Source: Verrucomicrobiaceae bacterium (GTDB lineage Bacteria; Verrucomicrobiota; Verrucomicrobiia; Verrucomicrobiales; V1-33). Taken from it: DNA of 35,561 bases. Below the pieces are notes generated by a model. That model searched no databases and had not been told where the DNA came from. It was given only the letters and a program-made list of their open reading frames with translations. Position 1 is the stretch's first letter, and each line of letters starts with the position of its first letter. The DNA lies in contig JAIXVE010000165.1 of the NCBI GenBank assembly GCA_027483175.1, positions 1 to 35,561 on the forward strand, in the 5' to 3' direction. A program made the position numbers and the translations under genes. Shown one piece after another: positions 34,075 to 35,561 of this stretch.

Positions 34075-34821
34075 ATGGTGCGCTGCCTTCTAGTGATTCC
34101 ATGTTTCCGCGAGAGCGAGAGACTGCCGCGGTTTCTGCCGGCGCTGGTGCGTGCGGTGGAGGCGAGCGGGTTGGACGTGCGGATTCGGGCGGTGGATGAT
34201 GGGTCTGGAGAGGCGGAGCAGGAATGGTTGCGGGATTATGTGGCGGGTCTGGCGGGGGAGCATGGGTGCCTCGATCCGGCGCAGTTGAATGAGAGGAATA
34301 CGGGGAAGGGCGGGGCGGTGTATTCGGGTTGGGAGCGGGCGGAGGGTGCGGCGGTGCTGGCGTTTGTGGATGCGGACGGGGCGGTGCCGCCGGAGGAAGT
34401 GGTGCGGTTGCTGCGGATGGCGGTGGAGGATCCGGAGGGGGCGGTGATTGCGGTGCGGACGGGGGAATTGGGGACGCGGGTGGTGCGGGAGATGAAGCGG
34501 AAGGTGGCTGGGCAGGTGTTCCGGTGGATTGTGCGATGGCATTTCGGGTTTCCGGTGCCGGACACGCAATGCGGGTGCAAGGCGGTGCCGGGTGCGGTGT
34601 TTGCGGAGATTCTACCGGACCTGACGGAGAGGCGGTTTACGTTTGATGTGGAGTTGCTGTGGCATTTGTTCCGGCGCGGGGTGCGGGTGCGGAGTGTGCC
34701 GATTGACTGGGAGGAGAGTCCGGGGAGTCGGCTGCAGCCGGGGAGTGCGCTGGCGATGTTCCGGAGTTTGCGGGCGCTGCGGCGGAAGCTGGGAGATTGG
34801 AATTTGAGATTTGAGATTTGA
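34075..34821 (+). CDS. Family 2 glycosyltransferase (dolichyl-phosphate glucosyltransferase-like)
   Basis: 248 aa from the ATG at 34075; a GTG directly upstream is possible. GT-A fold features: CLLVIPCFRESERLPRFLPAL at the start, IRAVDDGSG (first Asp motif), GKGGAVYSGWERA, LAFVDADGAVPPEE (DxD metal site), and DTQCGCKAVPG with RRFTFDVELLW near the end, as in dolichyl- or polyprenyl-phosphate glycosyltransferases. It has no membrane span of its own, so it would act at the inner face of the membrane on a lipid-phosphate acceptor. The last six codons before the stop (NLRFEI) are encoded by the heptamer repeat array, which also provides the stop, so the original C-terminus may have been replaced. 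Confidence 0.87.
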   Translation: MVRCLLVIPCFRESERLPRFLPALVRAVEASGLDVRIRAVDDGSGEAEQEWLRDYVAGLAGEHGCLDPAQLNERNTGKGGAVYSGWERAEGAAVLAFVDADGAVPPEEVVRLLRMAVEDPEGAVIAVRTGELGTRVVREMKRKVAGQVFRWIVRWHFGFPVPDTQCGCKAVPGAVFAEILPDLTERRFTFDVELLWHLFRRGVRVRSVPIDWEESPGSRLQPGSALAMFRSLRALRRKLGDWNLRFEI

Positions 34822-34927
34822 GATTTGAGATCTGGGGTTGGCTGAGGGGAAGGGATTTGAGATTTGAGATTTGAGATTTGAGATTGGCGGGGGGTGGAGG
34901 GGGGAAGTTGAGATTTGAGATTTGAAA
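34803..34927 (+). repeat. Heptamer TTTGAGA arrays, three clusters
   Basis: Four perfect tandem copies at 34803-34830, four at 34856-34883, and about two to three with one changed base at 34907-34927. The unit length (7) moves the reading frame, so any + frame meets TGA within three units, while the reverse strand stays open (repeated SQISNLK). Cluster 2 follows the same ggctgagggg word as the two copies at 6873-6886. The first array closes the glycosyltransferase gene. This is a short tandem repeat, not a CRISPR: no spacers. Confidence 0.88.
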
Positions 34928-35001
34928 TTGGGGTGCCGGGATGCGGGAGGGCGTATGGGTGGGGGATTGACCGGGGGAGGGAAGGGACATTAGGGTGGGT
35001 G

Positions 35002-35561
35002 ATGATTCGGACTATTCTTGCTGTTTCGCTGGGCCTTGTGGCGTTGGTGGCTGGTGCTGAGCCTGAGCCGTTGTGGCCTGGGAAGGTGCCTGGGGCGCTG
35101 GGGGAGGGTGGGGCGCATGTGCCGACCCTGACATATTATCCTGCGGTGGCGGAGAAGGCGACGGGGACGGTGATTGTGGTGTGTCCGGGGGGAGGTTATG
35201 GTGGTCTGGCGGGGCACGAGGGGGCTGGGTATGCGGAGTGGCTGGCTGAGCAGGGGGTAGCGGCGGTGGTGTTGAATTATCGGTTGGGGAGTGCGGGTTA
35301 CCGGCATCCTGTGATGCTGAATGATGCGGCGCGGGCGGTGCGGACGGTTCGGGCGAAGGCTGCGGAACTGAAGATTGATCCGAAGAAGATCGGGATCATG
35401 GGGTCGAGTGCGGGCGGGCATCTGGCGTCGACTTTGCTGACGCATTTTGATGCGGGGAAGGCGGATGCGGAGGATCCGGTGGAGCGGGTGAGTTCGCGGC
35501 CTGATTTCGGGGTGTTGTGTTATGCGGTGATCACGATGGGGGAGCACACGCACGGGGGATC
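35002..35561 (+). CDS. Secreted alpha/beta hydrolase (acetyl-xylan-esterase-like), C-terminus beyond window
   Basis: Open from the ATG at 35002 to the window edge, 186 complete codons. Signal peptide MIRTILAVSLGLVALVAGA, followed by EPLWPGKVPGA, the usual opening of this esterase group. Landmarks: VVCPGGGYGGLAGHEG (oxyanion loop, residues about 60-75), AAVVLNYRLG, DAARAVRTVRAKAAEL, and the nucleophile elbow GSSAGGHLAS. The acid and His of the triad lie beyond the edge. The family deacylates plant polysaccharides or other esters outside the cytoplasm, matching the glycan-degrading theme. The 3' part is missing only because the window ends. Confidence 0.9.
   Translation, partial: MIRTILAVSLGLVALVAGAEPEPLWPGKVPGALGEGGAHVPTLTYYPAVAEKATGTVIVVCPGGGYGGLAGHEGAGYAEWLAEQGVAAVVLNYRLGSAGYRHPVMLNDAARAVRTVRAKAAELKIDPKKIGIMGSSAGGHLASTLLTHFDAGKADAEDPVERVSSRPDFGVLCYAVITMGEHTHGG

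Noticed and set aside
34803-34927. CRISPR array
   Set aside because: Tandem 7-nt units with no spacers; not a CRISPR.
1-35561. TTAGGG enriched on the + strand
   Set aside because: About 18 copies were seen against one reverse copy, but a rough estimate from the G-rich composition predicts a similar number, so no special motif is claimed.

Overview
The window reads as chromosomal DNA from a high-GC member of the Verrucomicrobiota, most likely order Verrucomicrobiales (Luteolibacter/Haloferula-like). The evidence is the gene set: giant secreted proteins combining lamin-tail (LTD) and CotH-kinase-like domains, a PEP-CTERM protein, a Cys-type sulfatase, a DUF1080 protein, a GntR-headed LacI-type regulator and a xylose-isomerase-like TIM barrel with a Tat-type signal. 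The genus is inference. No rRNA, tRNA, CRISPR array, transposase gene or replication origin was seen. The + strand is strikingly G-rich throughout: + genes use G-ending codons and - genes use C-ending codons, which looks like strong replication-strand skew.

Layout. 1-1278 (-) is the N-terminal part of a secreted LamG/Ig-like/LTD protein that runs off the window. 1450-4425 (+) holds an exported protein of unknown function and a lipoprotein alpha/beta hydrolase. 4426-7760 is a small accessory patch with milder base composition: a DUF4288 protein, a zinc-ribbon/YbjQ-like protein, an unrecognised protein, a four-helix membrane protein, a possible micro-ORF, and several families of intergenic repeats and perfect hairpins. 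7810-13821 (-) is a co-directional set of regulator, PEP-CTERM protein and 1369-aa LTD/CotH protein. 13908-17239 (+) carries a sulfatase, a secretin-C-domain-like protein and a sugar phosphate isomerase-like protein. 17261-21727 (-) carries a secreted repeat/carbohydrate-binding-like protein, a TrpG/PabA glutamine amidotransferase, a DUF1080 protein, a SufE-like protein paired with a sulfurtransferase, and a MmcQ/YjbR protein. 21874-22572 (+) is a membrane protein. 22592-29203 (-) is a 2203-aa LTD/CotH protein. 29526 to the end (+) holds the potassium transporter Kup, a LolA-like exported protein, arginyl-tRNA synthetase, a family 2 glycosyltransferase whose last codons lie inside a heptamer repeat, and the start of a secreted esterase.

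Together the genes suggest an aerobic polysaccharide degrader. The sulfatase, DUF1080 protein, isomerase-like protein and esterase fit glycan breakdown. The large LTD/CotH proteins and the PEP-CTERM protein form an exported surface or matrix layer, with the adjacent sugar-sensor-type regulator as a candidate controller. Housekeeping genes (argS, trpG/pabA, kup) are scattered between them. The most unusual signals are the compensatory hairpin repeats near 6.7 kb, the three-hairpin element near 7.6 kb, the heptamer arrays near 34.8 kb, and a near-absolute codon-context rule before tryptophan in the - strand genes.
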